NCBI RefSeq assembly: GCF_022605725.1
Contig: NC_065551.1
Span: 12,090,001 to 12,154,000 of the forward strand
Direction: 5' to 3'
Source: Anthonomus grandis grandis
Lineage: Eukaryota; Arthropoda; Insecta; Coleoptera; Curculionidae
DNA length: 64,000 bases
Position numbers and translations under genes: made by a program. How positions within the stretch are numbered: position 1 is the first letter of the stretch; each line of letters opens with the position of its first letter. Positions 36,110 to 45,948 of this stretch are shown here, piece by piece. The notes below the pieces were generated by a model. The model saw only the letters and a list, made by a program, of their open reading frames with translations. It was not told the DNA's origin and made no database searches.

Positions 36110-38090
36110 ACCGTCATATTGTGTTTTAAAAAATAAAACATTTGAGACTTTTGGATCAAAGATGACTATTTTAAACTTATTTGTGTAAACTTTATCGTTA
36201 TCCTCGTCTCTATCAAAATTAATAGCTGTTTTCATTTGAAGATCTTGTAAGTCATATACCTCATCTTGAGATAACTCATGGACGCAATATAATGGTGATT
36301 TTTTCTTAGCCGTTCTTACTAGTGTATACCATTGATCTGGGGTAAATATTGGAATGTTTCTGGAGGCCCTTTCAATGACGCTGTGGACACTATCGTCTTC
36401 AGATTGGGTATGTCCAGGTTCAAGAAATGTATGGCGAATTGTTATAGAGTATTTTTGCGATAAATAGTTATATAAAGCAAAAATAAATTTGGTTCAGCTT
36501 TGCCCGGCGCAATTGTCCGAATAAAAGGAAAACTCTCTAGTTCCTTTTTTTACTTGATTTTCACCAAAGAGCAACAAACAGCTACCTATTTCAGATGAGC
36601 CCCTTTTACCAATTGACTCATACCACATATAACATTGACATTCTTTAGTGGCTAGGTTAAAGATTGTAAAATTATAGGTAGATAATTTAAGCTTATAATA
36701 GGCCAAACCTGCATTTGATTGGGGTACTGGCAGAACTTGTTGAAGGTCATAAACAGCCACACAAAGATTTTTTTTGCGAACCCATATCTTTGTCTTTTTC
36801 TTTTAACTCTCGAGCTATTTTTTTATTTTTGTCGTGCAACAAATACTGCTCTTCCATTTTTGCTTTTTCCTCCACCGATAAGTTGTCATATTTGTGACAA
36901 ATATCACACAAATCTTTTGGGTTGGAAAAATTAAAGGTTAAATTCCCTGTTAAATATTTCCCGGTAAATACTTTCAGAGGCTGGTTTAGCAATGTGATTG
37001 TCTGTACAAAACTCTTGATAAAAAGTGTACATTTTAGAAATATTTAAGGAAGATGGTAAATATTTTCGCTCAGTAGACTTTCGGCAGTAATGGCTTTCGA
37101 TCGTTTCGAAGGAATTTATATGAGATCTTACCCAATCTTTAATTGTCTAATCTAGCTGAGAGGAGTTTTTACAGGCTTTGCCTCTTCTATCTTCGGTTAC
37201 CACACCAGTAACTCCCATCTTCTGAAATACGGTCTCTACCATCTGTCCACTTCTCAACGTATTTAGAAAAAATGTTTTACATACTGGAACTGTTTTTTCG
37301 TTGTATGTGAGCATGTATCTATAAGTAACTAGCCTTCTGCTAGCTAAGTTGTCATGCTCTGATTTTTTTGATCTCGGACGAGAACGTTGTGTATTTTGAA
37401 CACTAACCTCCTTGGCAATATAATCACGCTGTCTATTAATGTCCTGTAAATCCAAAAAAGCTTTAAATATTGCAGAGCGTTCCTCTTCTGAGAAGTTTCT
37501 CATTGCATCTCTTTCTACAATTTTGACAAGCCGGCTTGATACTCCTTTTATTCTGAAAATTTCCATTCCAGTTTTTGTATTCAGCTCCACTATTCCTGGC
37601 AGATTTAATAATATTTCTTTTCCAACCACTCTTCTGCCTTTTCCTTTTCCTTGTTTTGCTTTTACCCTCAACATCAGCCTGATTTTCTTGCACATCCTCG
37701 TTTTCATCCGAGGGAACGAAATCGGGATATTCGCTACTGGAATTCGCAAACGGATCTTCTAACTCTGATGTTAAAGATAGTTGATCACTTAGCTCATGAT
37801 CTTCGACATTAACTTGTTTTTCAATATCGTGTTTTTGTTGTGCAAATAGCTCAGAGCTATTGCTTTGGAGGGAGTTAAAGAGGGAGCCAAAATTTGTATC
37901 AGCAATTAGCGTCGTTGTTTCATATGGAATTAAAGATGAAGGAGGTTGTATATTAGCGGAGTCCATCATAAGTTTTGAGAAACATTTCTCTTTGGAAAAA
38001 TGAGGATCTGGAAGTAATAAATAAAGGGTTACTTTTATTTTTTCTAGATTTGTCAGAGTCTAAGTTTTATTACCAACGTTAGGGTTACTA

Positions 38091-38325
38091 GAGTCCGCCA
38101 AGTTAAGTTTTGGTACAGCCACGTTTTTCAAGCTTGCCGAAGTTTTTACCCTATTAAAGCCGCGGTAGGTAATAGTGGCGTGCCAATTTTTTCATATACA
38201 GTAAAAATATATCATAAATCAATAAACGAAAAACTTGTCACTCCAACCAATCACGCCTTTACAAGGGTAACAACTTCGGCAAGCTTGAAACACGTGGCTG
38301 TACCAAAACTTAACTTGGCGGACTC
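38091..38325. repeat. MITE, 235 bp, with 62-bp inverted ends
   Basis: Flanked by TA (38089-38090, 38326-38327). The left arm GAGTCCGCCAAGTTAAGTTT... through about 38152 is repeated inverted at 38264-38325 with two or three mismatches. No ORF. It is inserted in the second intron of the Sola-like transposase gene (between exons at 38514 and 38007). Confidence 0.88.
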
Positions 38326-38707
38326 TAAAACTTTAAAAAAATTAACAAAAAAGTTTTTTGTTGGTGTAAATATAATATACTACTACCTAATTATAATTAA
38401 GGATAATTAAAAAAATACAAAAAAAAAATTAATTTAATTTTATATAAGGCCCTTTTCAAATATACCTAAATGTAAGCAATGTTTAAAAAAAAACATAATT
38501 TTTAGAGCCTTACCTGGGGCATTAGTGAATTTTAAATGTGATGCTTCTGGTAAAGACTGTGGAAAGCTGACATTAGCATCACATATTTCTGGTTCTCCTG
38601 ATTTGGTATTATTTTTTGCAGGAACCTGAGTACTGTTCAAGAAAGACAGAGGTTTAAGTGGCTCTAAAAAAAACAAGCATTTTAATAATTATAAAAATTA
38701 CATTATA

Positions 38708-38739
38708 TTCTACTATTAGATATTAATCTAATAGTAGAA
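38708..38739. repeat. Perfect 14-bp hairpin
   Basis: TTCTACTATTAGAT, four-base spacer ATTA, then ATCTAATAGTAGAA. It lies in the first intron of the Sola-like gene, beside a simple AT/TAATA-rich tract. Confidence 0.85.
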
Positions 38740-39137
38740 TTAGTAAATAATAATATAATAGTAAATTAATAAATAATAAAATAATAGTATAATAGTAGAA
38801 CTCTTTAATTAAAATTTAATAACTGGGATATTAACTTACCTCTTTTATCACTGGATGTTTTTTTCAACAAATCAAAAATTTTATCTCTTTTGGTAGTCAT
38901 TATTAATAATAATTTTTTAATTTTCGCTGTAATTTTCAAATAATTCTAAGTCCGTCAACCCAATATTGTATGTTCAGGCAAACAGGTCAAAACTATTCTT
39001 GAGGGGGAAATGCTGCGCGTGGACTTACAATACTTCTGCATCCAATAAATATGGCTTCAAGCTATTATGTAATGTAATAAACGCATTTTCTCAAAATTTG
39101 GACTTCATTCAATAGTTCCGCATTGAGGCGACGAGAT

Positions 39138-41150
39138 GATGGATATAAAGCTTTTAAGCTAAGTGAATAGCCATGTTTTAATAATAATTTGTCTTGTTCC
39201 AATTCATGCAGTCTTTTCATGATGGAAAAAGCAGCACATTTTTCTTGACTTGTCTCAAAATCAGGATAAGAAAATGTTTGATCAGGTTTTGAATTAAGTA
39301 AGTCATTAGAAATACATTTTAATAAATAAACTGTCAAAAAGATAAAATAAGGTTCTTGCTGGATCAATAGGATGTGGGTAAACCACACTGAGTTTATTAA
39401 AGGGTAAAATATTACTCATTGCCTTACTATTTACTGCATTATATCACTAACTGTACAAAATACTAGGTAACCAATTTCCTATTATTTTTTTAGTAAGTTT
39501 CAAGTTTCTATTATTGTTTTAATAAACTGATATAACATTTCCGAATTTATTCTGGACACAGGACATATATATACCTTCTTTGAAACTTGAACATGGGTTA
39601 GTTAGCATAAATGCCACCGCAGAGGATTCAATAGTATTGTTATTTACTGCAGTTCCTACAGTATTGCCTCCTTTATAATCCGAACAGGGGTCAATATGAA
39701 TTTTATCAAAAAGAAATATAATAAAATAAAATTTTCACTTCCGCGTCCTCCTTCACCCAGTCAACACGTCGTTTTTTTCCTTTCCTATCCTTCGGATTCC
39801 TTTCCTAAACCCTTTCCTACCCCTTGCCGTTGGATATAACGTGCCTTTAAGAAGTAAATTTAGTGAAAGTATCAATCCTACTTCCGCGCTATCCTGCACC
39901 CAGTCAACACGTGGTCGTTCTTTCCTTTCCTATCCTTTGGAACCCTTCCTAGACTCTTACCTGCCCTTGCCCTTTGCCAGTGATAGCTGAACCTTATCAC
40001 GCTGGTAGCCAGGCCGGATGATGCCGGATGCATGGTAGGGGAGGCGTCACCGTGCATTTCAGTATTAAAAATTGTGAAAATATCGATTCGGGGAACAGGG
40101 TACATACCCGACAGTTTTCCCGAATCTCCAAATCGTGCTGGCAGATTGCCTCGTAGCAGAAGCCATTAAAACTAGCAAGCAAGCAAGCAAATAACATTTT
40201 TGTCTTTATGTGTTAGGTCCTAAAAAATCTTCTGAGCTTAGGTTAAAAAAAATTCTTTCATCGATGTGAGGATCTGTTAAAAATGTATTGCGAATGTTTT
40301 TTACTGTTTTGAGATGAGGCAGTATAAAAGGGACATGGTTAGGCAAATATTTATAACAATGGGGACTGATAGTAAATAAAATTGAACATAAGTTGATGGT
40401 GCTGGGTGAATATGTATACCTCTCCTTTGTTAAACAAGTTAGCTGTTCTGAAACAAATTTTAAGTTTTGTGTTAATTTATAAGAGCCTTTTATACTTGAA
40501 AGAATATCTATAACAATATGTATTATGTTTTTAGTTTTGTCGGAATCAATTTGGTTACCACCTTAGTAATTTGGCTCAGTTGTTGACAGAGTTGACTTAT
40601 TATCAATTATATATATGCCTTAACTTATCCAAACTGCTAGTTCTAAATAGCGAATTTAAATTTGGTATCGAAACAGAAACAGACTGGTCATATAATTACG
40701 TCTCTAATTTCAAATCTTTATAAATAACAATTGCCCAAGTTCTGTTATTACAGGACCAGGAGTATATTCGATTTTAAATAATGTTAAATTATCAGAATTT
40801 GATACTAAGAACCACCCACCCTTAACATTAAAACTTTTAAACACCTTTAAAAACTTTTCAAAATTGTGGAAATGTGTCTCCTCTTTATGAATATTAAACT
40901 CTTGTTTACTTTGCTCTAAAGCTTGCAGAAGATATAACTCGTCAAGTTCCTTGTATTTTTCTTCCTTACTTTTCTGCACAACTAAATTTTTCTAAAAATA
41001 ATTTGGGCAAGGGGCAATTTGGAAAAATAGTTGGAATAGAATTTTTCTTTAATCGGGGTTTTTTAAATTGACTAAAATAATTTTACCTGTTTTGGGATCC
41101 TGCTCAGAAATATATTGCAAATTATATTACCTTTAGGAAAATTTAATTCA
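39138..41150 (-). pseudogene. P-element-type (THAP9-like) transposase, main part
   Basis: Minus strand, in order: VCELNFPKG (end of a THAP-like zinc domain, about 41140), PRLKKNSIPTIFPNCP, a coiled segment EEKYKELDELYLLQALEQSK, GGWFLVSNSDNLTLFKIEYT, LTKERYTYSPSTINLCSILF, TISPHCYKYLPNHVPFILPH, LKTVKNI, DPHIDERIFFNL, then after a SINE-like insertion LFDKIHIDPCSDYKGGNTVG, TAVNNNTIESSAVAFMLTNP, and VYLLKCISNDLLNSKPDQTF with SYPDFE and LKHGYSLSLKALYPSS. The 'RYSPDTINLAf-iySiSPhcYkyLR' and 'FDeI-v-q...YkGGki-GsAvn' motifs are diagnostic of P transposases. Several stops make it inactive. The first half of the THAP domain is missing. Confidence 0.85.
39736..40188 (+). mobile_element. SINE-like or LINE-derived non-autonomous retroelement
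   Basis: Flanked by AAATAAAATTTT (39724-39735) and AAATAACATTTT (40189-40200), a 12-bp duplication with one change. It ends in an AAGC repeat tail (40176-40188), typical of LINE-mobilised units. The 5' part is a tandem duplication: ACTTCCGCG... with CAGTCAACACGT and TTTCCTTTCCTATCC at 39737 and again at about 39882. No ORF. It is GC-richer than its surroundings and interrupts the P transposase at a point between PNT and LFDKIHID. Confidence 0.75.
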
Positions 41151-41208
41151 CACACTTGCGGGAGGATAAACAACCTGTAGCCGACTGTCACTCGTCGGTC
41201 GGCTACTA

Positions 41209-42738
41209 CAGTGGTGGCCAACTAATTAGAAACAGTGTGAATAAATTAATAAAAATCATAAATCTTTTGTAAAGAAAATTGTTTATTCTTAAATTTCTCG
41301 CCCATTGTCGTAACTAACATTTACCTTTAATATTACCATAAATTTAGTGGATTTGTCTTCACATATACACTTTTAAAAAAAAGTTAATTTTTTATACAAA
41401 TATTGAATTGGAGAACTAATTATAAACCAAAGAATTATCAATTTAAAAAAACAAAATAAGAACTCTAAACTCTAAATAAATCAATCAGCAAATCCCCTAG
41501 TTTTAATGACAGCTCTACATCTCCTGGGCATTGACTCCACCAGATGTTGACATCTCGCTAGTGGTATCGATTTCCACGCCTGATCTGCTTCTTCCGCCAG
41601 ATCTTTAATTTACTTTAAGATACTATTAATCTTTAATTTACTTTCAGATTTTTATCTATTTTTCTTGGGATCATTGTCTTGTTGCAAAACGACCAAGCGA
41701 CCAAGACACCGGCAAAGTTTCATCAGCAAACGGCAACATGTGGTTCTCCATAATATCTTTATATTTTTCTTGGTCAAGAATACCGTCAATTTTCACTAAT
41801 GGACCAACACCACGCCACGAAAAACATCCCCATAATTTTATATTTCCACCTCCATGTTGGACTGTGCTGATTGTATACTTCGGATCATTTTCCGCACCCC
41901 TTGGTCTTCTCACAAATATTCTACCATCACTACCAATGCGATTTATTTTTATCTCATCAGACCATAATACTTTTTTCCACTCTTTTATGGTCCAATTAAT
42001 ATGGTCCTTAGCGAATTTTAATCTAGCCTGGCGATTTTTCTTCTTTAGCAGTGGTTTCTTGCGGGATACTCGTCCAAATAGGTTGGCCTCATTAAATCGT
42101 CGTCTTATAGTTCGTGATGATATCGCGATAGCTGGAGAAAGTTCTTCTTTAATCTGGTTGGAGGTTAAAAATGGATTCATTTCTATTCGAACAATAGTTT
42201 CATCAGTTCGTTGGCTGGTTTTTTTAGATCTTCTCTTGCGTGGAATATTTTCGTACGTTTTATGTTCTTTGTGTTCTTATGTGTTTGAGTGCATAGAAAA
42301 CCATTTTTTTTTTAACATTTTAGGTGGTCAGCTATTTTACTATAAGTCCAACCTCTTTCCCTTAGCGTAAAAATTATTTTACGCATTGACGGATCACAAT
42401 TTTTTTTTCTACCCATTTTAAACTGTGGAAGACACAAAGACAAGGCTTGTAGATACAAAAAACACAAATTGTTACCAGTACAAAGGTTTGAAATGAACTA
42501 TACGCGCACTTATTTTCATCGTTTCTAAGTAGATGGCCAACTGTGTTATCTATAAATTTTGTTTATATTCTGCATTCCTTACAAATTTCTTAGTGGAATG
42601 TCTATAAATAAATTATATATTGCTGTTGTGATGAACAATCAAAATTTTACAACAAGTTGGTTTTAATTTATTTTAAAGAACTGAAACATTGAATAAAGTA
42701 TTTTTTTAAAATCGTTTCTAATTAGTTGGCCACCACTG
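41209..42738 (-). mobile_element. Tc1-like transposon, 1530 bp
   Basis: TA flanks (41207-41208, 42739-42740) and inverted ends CAGTGGTGGCCAACTAATTA-GAAAC with its inverse at 42714-42738. It lies in the 5' region of the P-element remnant. The transposase on the minus strand is internally deleted. Confidence 0.9.
41490..42418 (-). pseudogene. Tc1 transposase with deleted third catalytic region
   Basis: From 42418: MGRKKNCDPSMRKIIFTLRE (HTH start). After shifts, FLTSNQIKEELSPAIAISSR, TIRRRFNEANLFGRVSRKKP, LLKKKNRQARLKFAKDHINW, VLWSDEIKINRIGSDGRIFV with the first catalytic D, YTISTVQHGGGNIKLWGCFS and LVKIDGILDQEKYKDIMENH. After LPFADETLPVSW the text jumps to the C-terminal RCQHLVESMPRRCRAVI-like segment, so the second D and the third-residue motif SPDLNPIE are gone. 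Confidence 0.85.
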
Positions 42739-42889
42739 TATGTGATTCAATTTGTTAGGCCTACATATGATGACGTCACGCCAACATTATTGTGAGCGCT
42801 CTGGCCTTTCTAAAGGGGGTATTGGTCAAAGGCGTTGGAAAGTTGTTTCCTTAAAGCTCCTGAACTATGTAATCACAAAACTTTTCCAC

Positions 42890-43260
42890 ATTTTTGAGTT
42901 ACATTTTAGCAGCCACTCAAAAATGTTTAAATGGGATCAGGGAAATCAGGGCATTCTAACACCACTTTTATAGACTGGAATAGTTTTTCTGATCTTAGAG
43001 GAATTTGGGCAGGCTTACTGACTTTTCAAGTCTTATTATTAACCCATCAAAACCTTTACTGTGTTTTCACGTAAAGGTGTCTATAACCTCTCGCACATTA
43101 TTAAAACTCACATCAGTATAAGAAAAGGACTTATTGCGAAGGTTTTTCTTATTCAGATACTCATTAAAGGGGAGAGGTAGAAAAGATAAAAGCTTTTCGG
43201 TCACAGTTGAAAAATCAATAAAATTTCTCAGGGTTGACATTATTAATGATTGGCATTAGA
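42890..43260 (-). pseudogene. LINE RT N-terminal fragment
   Basis: The minus strand reads SFLPLPFNEYLNKKNLRNKS, FSYTDVSFNNVREVIDTFT, then KHSKGFDGLIIRLEKSVSLP. This is the region just before and within the first RT motif. It has the same strand as the fragment at 30360-30850. Confidence 0.6.
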
Positions 43261-44300
43261 TTGTTTTGAGGGATTTAAGCAGTAGAAGTCATTTGCTTTC
43301 ATAGTTCTATAAGTCAGTCATAGTTCTGTAACTTCCAGACTTAGAGGGTGTCCATAAACCACGTAGCCTGCATAAGGGAGAGGGAGGGGTCGCCGAAAAA
43401 CCATGGTGTGAGCTACATCTTGGGAGTCTTGGCCTAGGCTAGTTGGTTTTATTTTTTATTTTATGTTTTTTTTTCTGGAGAATGAAAATTCTTCCCTTGG
43501 AGCCAATGCAGTTTTATAAAGTCAAAGCTTTACGATGTTTAATTTGTATATATTTTCATTCTAATTTAAAAAGCCCGCGCAATTATCAATTCCCTGAAAT
43601 AGCACAAAAACTATAACCATATGAACCGATAATAGATGATTTACATTACATGAATAACTTGTCTCGTCTTTCATTCCAAGCTCAGATTAAAAGAATTGTC
43701 TCAATTTCTTTGAATAAAGAACTATTTACAAGGCAGTTGACATAAAAAGACTACATGTTTTTATAGCGTGGTGGTAGGGGTGTGGGAAAAGCTACGATAG
43801 GCTACGTGGTAGAAGGAGGATGGGGGAGGGCTTTAAAAGTAGACAAAATCAATCTACATAGATAATGGGCAGCTCCTTATCAGATTAGCAGTAATTTTTA
43901 ATTTGATTAAAGGCATTGAAGCTCTTTTCAGATATCTGGATATTTAAAGCCTTTTCTTATTTCTTTTACTGGATCTTTCAATGACATATTTTTTGTTTCC
44001 AATCATCGCCAAACGCATATCTTTTTTTAACCTTTCTGCCTATACAGTATAATTTTTGAAACAATTTATTCTGGTGAATCATCCCACAAAGATGCCGGAT
44101 TGTAAATATGTTTTTATTGATACTATTTCTTAAACAGTCATTTCGAATACGGAAAATTTGCTTGAACAATGGTCCTTGCGGCCTGTTGCATTAACTTTGA
44201 CTCAAAAAATCCTCCTTTGCATGGATTTTAACCAAAGGTCCAAAATTATCCATTAACTATTAACTAAACAACGCAGAAATATAAACCGATTTTTTCCCAG
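43261..44300. other. End of crol intron 6
   Basis: Contains a G-rich stretch at 43370-43400 and a related-looking one at 43780-43840 (both with 'CTACGTGGT' or 'CCACGTAGCC' type words), which may be parts of an unrecognised repeat. No coding signal. Confidence 0.35.
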
Positions 44301-44629
44301 GTATGCGGAAAAGCATTTCAAAACAGTCAAGAACTGACGCGACATGGAAAGTGCCATCTGGGAGGCAGCATGTTCACGTGCACGGTATGTTTCCACGTAT
44401 TTGCCAACGCGCCCACTCTGGAGAGGCACATGAAACGCCACTCCGCCGATAAGCCTTATGCTTGCCAAACGTGTGGTAAAACGTTCGCCAGAAAGGAACA
44501 TCTAGAGAACCATATAAGGTGCCATACGGGAGATACCCCTTATAGGTGTCAGTTTTGTGGCAAAAATTTCACTAGAAAGGAGCATATGGTGAACCACGTT
44601 AGGAAACATACAGGAGAGACCCCACACAG
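44301..44629 (+). CDS. crol: crol exon 7: zinc fingers 2-5
   Basis: Acceptor TTCCCAG|GTATGC; donor CACAG|GTAATA, phase 2. It completes finger 2 (CQVCGKAFQNSQELTRHGKC-H), and encodes CTVCFHVFANAPTLERHMKR-H, CQTCGKTFARKEHLENHIRC-H and CQFCGKNFTRKEHMVNHVRK-H joined by TGE/TGD-type linkers. Confidence 0.92.
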
Positions 44630-44761
44630 GTAATAACAGGCGTTTATACACCCATTTACTGAAATCGTAGATGAAACAAATGTAATATGTTTAATGTATT
44701 TTAAATAAAGCCAAGGCTTTCTCAATTTTCCTCTGTACTTTATTAATATTTATCTTTGTAG

Positions 44762-44929
44762 GTGTGAAATTTGCAAAAAGTCATTTACAAGAAAAGAACA
44801 TTTTATGAATCATGTGATGTGGCATACGGGGGAAACCCCACATTGTTGCACCATCTGCGGTAAAAAGTATACTAGGAAGGAGCATTTGGCCAACCATATG
44901 AGAAGTCATACAAATGATACACCTTTTAG
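44762..44929 (+). CDS. crol: crol exon 8: zinc fingers 6-7
   Basis: 168 bases, phase 2-2 (GTAG|GTGTGA to TTTTAG|GTAAAA). Fingers CEICKKSFTRKEHFMNHVMW-H and CCTICGKKYTRKEHLANHMR-SH (CTIC). It could be skipped without frameshift, which would remove two whole fingers. Confidence 0.92.
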
Positions 44930-44995
44930 GTAAAATTCCTAATCATTCCTTTCAGGTTGCAATGAATCAATTATTTTCCTATTGTTTTTTTTTAG

Positions 44996-45231
44996 ATGTG
45001 AGATCTGCGGAAAAGCTTTTACCAGAAAGGAGCACTTTACCAATCACATCATGTGGCACACTGGGGAAACTCCTCATAGATGTGACTTTTGTTCGAAAAC
45101 GTTTACCAGAAAGGAGCATTTGTTGAACCACGTGAGGCAACATACAGGGGAATCGCCACATAAATGCATGTTTTGTAGCAAATCTTTTACGAGAAAGGAG
45201 CATTTGACCAATCACGTAAGGCAACATACAG
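44996..45231 (+). CDS. crol: crol exon 9: zinc fingers 8-10
   Basis: TTTTAG|ATGTGA to CATACAG|GTAAGA; enters in phase 2 and leaves in phase 1. Fingers CEICGKAFTRKEHFTNHIMW-H, CDFCSKTFTRKEHLLNHVRQ-H and CMFCSKSFTRKEHLTNHVRQ-H. Confidence 0.92.
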
Positions 45232-45948
45232 GTAAGAGCTCATTAGTATAAATATACAGTGTGGCCCAAATTGTGTGTACCTGTATGGGTGTCTTGGAAA
45301 CTAAGAGATAGAAAATTGGTTAAATGGGGAAAGTTGTAGGGCATTTAGTTACCAATTAAGTGTCGCTTTCAGAACGATTTTATCCTTTTCTGATTTTGAA
45401 ATATATGGAAAAAATTAAAAAGTTGCATTTTTGAAAAAGGGCTGTATTTTTTTTATTTCAACGAATTTTTAAAATCTGTAAAAACATTATTAGGACAACT
45501 TTTTAAGGACAACGCATACCTAAATTCAGTTTTTGTTTTCGACGTTTCGGTTCTGAGATTCTATCCTCAACTTTCTTTCTTATGGCGGCCATTTTGTTGT
45601 TTTGCTAAATTAAAAAGATCTTTTTTTTCCCTTTTAAATGAAGTATAACACTTTAAAAAAATATTTTATGTTTACGTCAAAAAATTAAATAGTTTATTTT
45701 TCACTGAGTTGGCCATGGTTTTTATTGGCATTTTGTCGTACACACAATTATTATTAACTTACTAACTTGCTAACTTATACTTTTACGTAATTTCTAAAAA
45801 AAATAATTAAAAACTTGTAACAATAGTATTGAATGAAACTATTCAAAATGACAGCCATTTTTGTTAAAACATTTTTCACATTTCTTTAAAACACTTCTAT
45901 AACACTTCACAATATAAATAGTTACCTTGCGCAGGGAGTTTTTATATA

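Larger units (their letters stand above)
31991..38900 (-). pseudogene. Sola-like transposase gene: three exons, split by hAT
   Basis: Exon 1, 38900-38840, MTTKRDKIFDLLKKTSSDKR; exon 2, 38663-38514; exon 3 from 38007. All junctions are GT-AG (GAG|GTAAGTT, TTTTAG|AGCC, CCCAG|GTAAGG, TTCCAG|ATCC) and phase 1. Exon 3 has an acidic leader, a basic stretch (KSKTRKRKRQKSGWKRN), RRGT/EEERSAIFKAFLDLQD after a frameshift near 37485, a zinc-like CDICHKYDN (36905), VYDLQQVLP, FSFYSDNCAGQS (36510), LEPGHTQSEDDSVHSVIERA (36410-36350). The frame reaches 36118, is broken by the hAT insertion, and resumes at 32212 with TFKKINFLEKGRKKVN to a stop at 31991. The D residues in YDLQ, SDNC and DDSVH are candidate catalytic sites. 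Additional stops at about 37140, so inactive. Confidence 0.7.
31410..39133 (-). mobile_element. Sola-like DNA transposon with an intron-containing gene
   Basis: Ends are inverted: CGTCGTCTTAATGCAGAACT-ATTG (31410-31433) and, inverted, CGTCGCCTCAATGCGGAACT-ATTG (39110-39133). A 4-bp duplication AGAT lies at 31406-31409 and 39134-39137. The insertion interrupts a P transposase frame, which closes perfectly when it is removed. It holds a minus-strand gene with three exons (38900 to 31991), a MITE and a hAT element. A 4-bp duplication is what Sola elements make; I assign the superfamily only tentatively. Confidence 0.75.
30880..42808 (-). mobile_element. P-element remnant enlarged by nested insertions
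   Basis: Long inverted ends face each other: AAGGCCGGAGCGCTT plus GTGACGTCATCATATGTAGG on the left, and AAGGCCAGAGCGCT plus the same 24-base block TAGGCCTACATATGATGACG... inverted at 42756-42779 on the right. Between them, on the minus strand, lie pieces of one P-type transposase gene (41150-39138 and 31405-31320) split by other transposons. No clear 8-bp target duplication is visible, so the assignment of these ends to the P-element is an inference. Confidence 0.6.

Noticed and set aside
41738..42370. 210-codon plus-strand ORF
   Set aside because: Antisense of the Tc1 transposase at 41490-42418; its composition follows from the opposite strand.
30880..42808. Assigning these inverted ends to the Sola-like element
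   Set aside because: The Sola-like element has its own ends and a 4-bp duplication at 31410-39133, and the P transposase frame continues on both sides of it, so the outer ends belong to an older layer.
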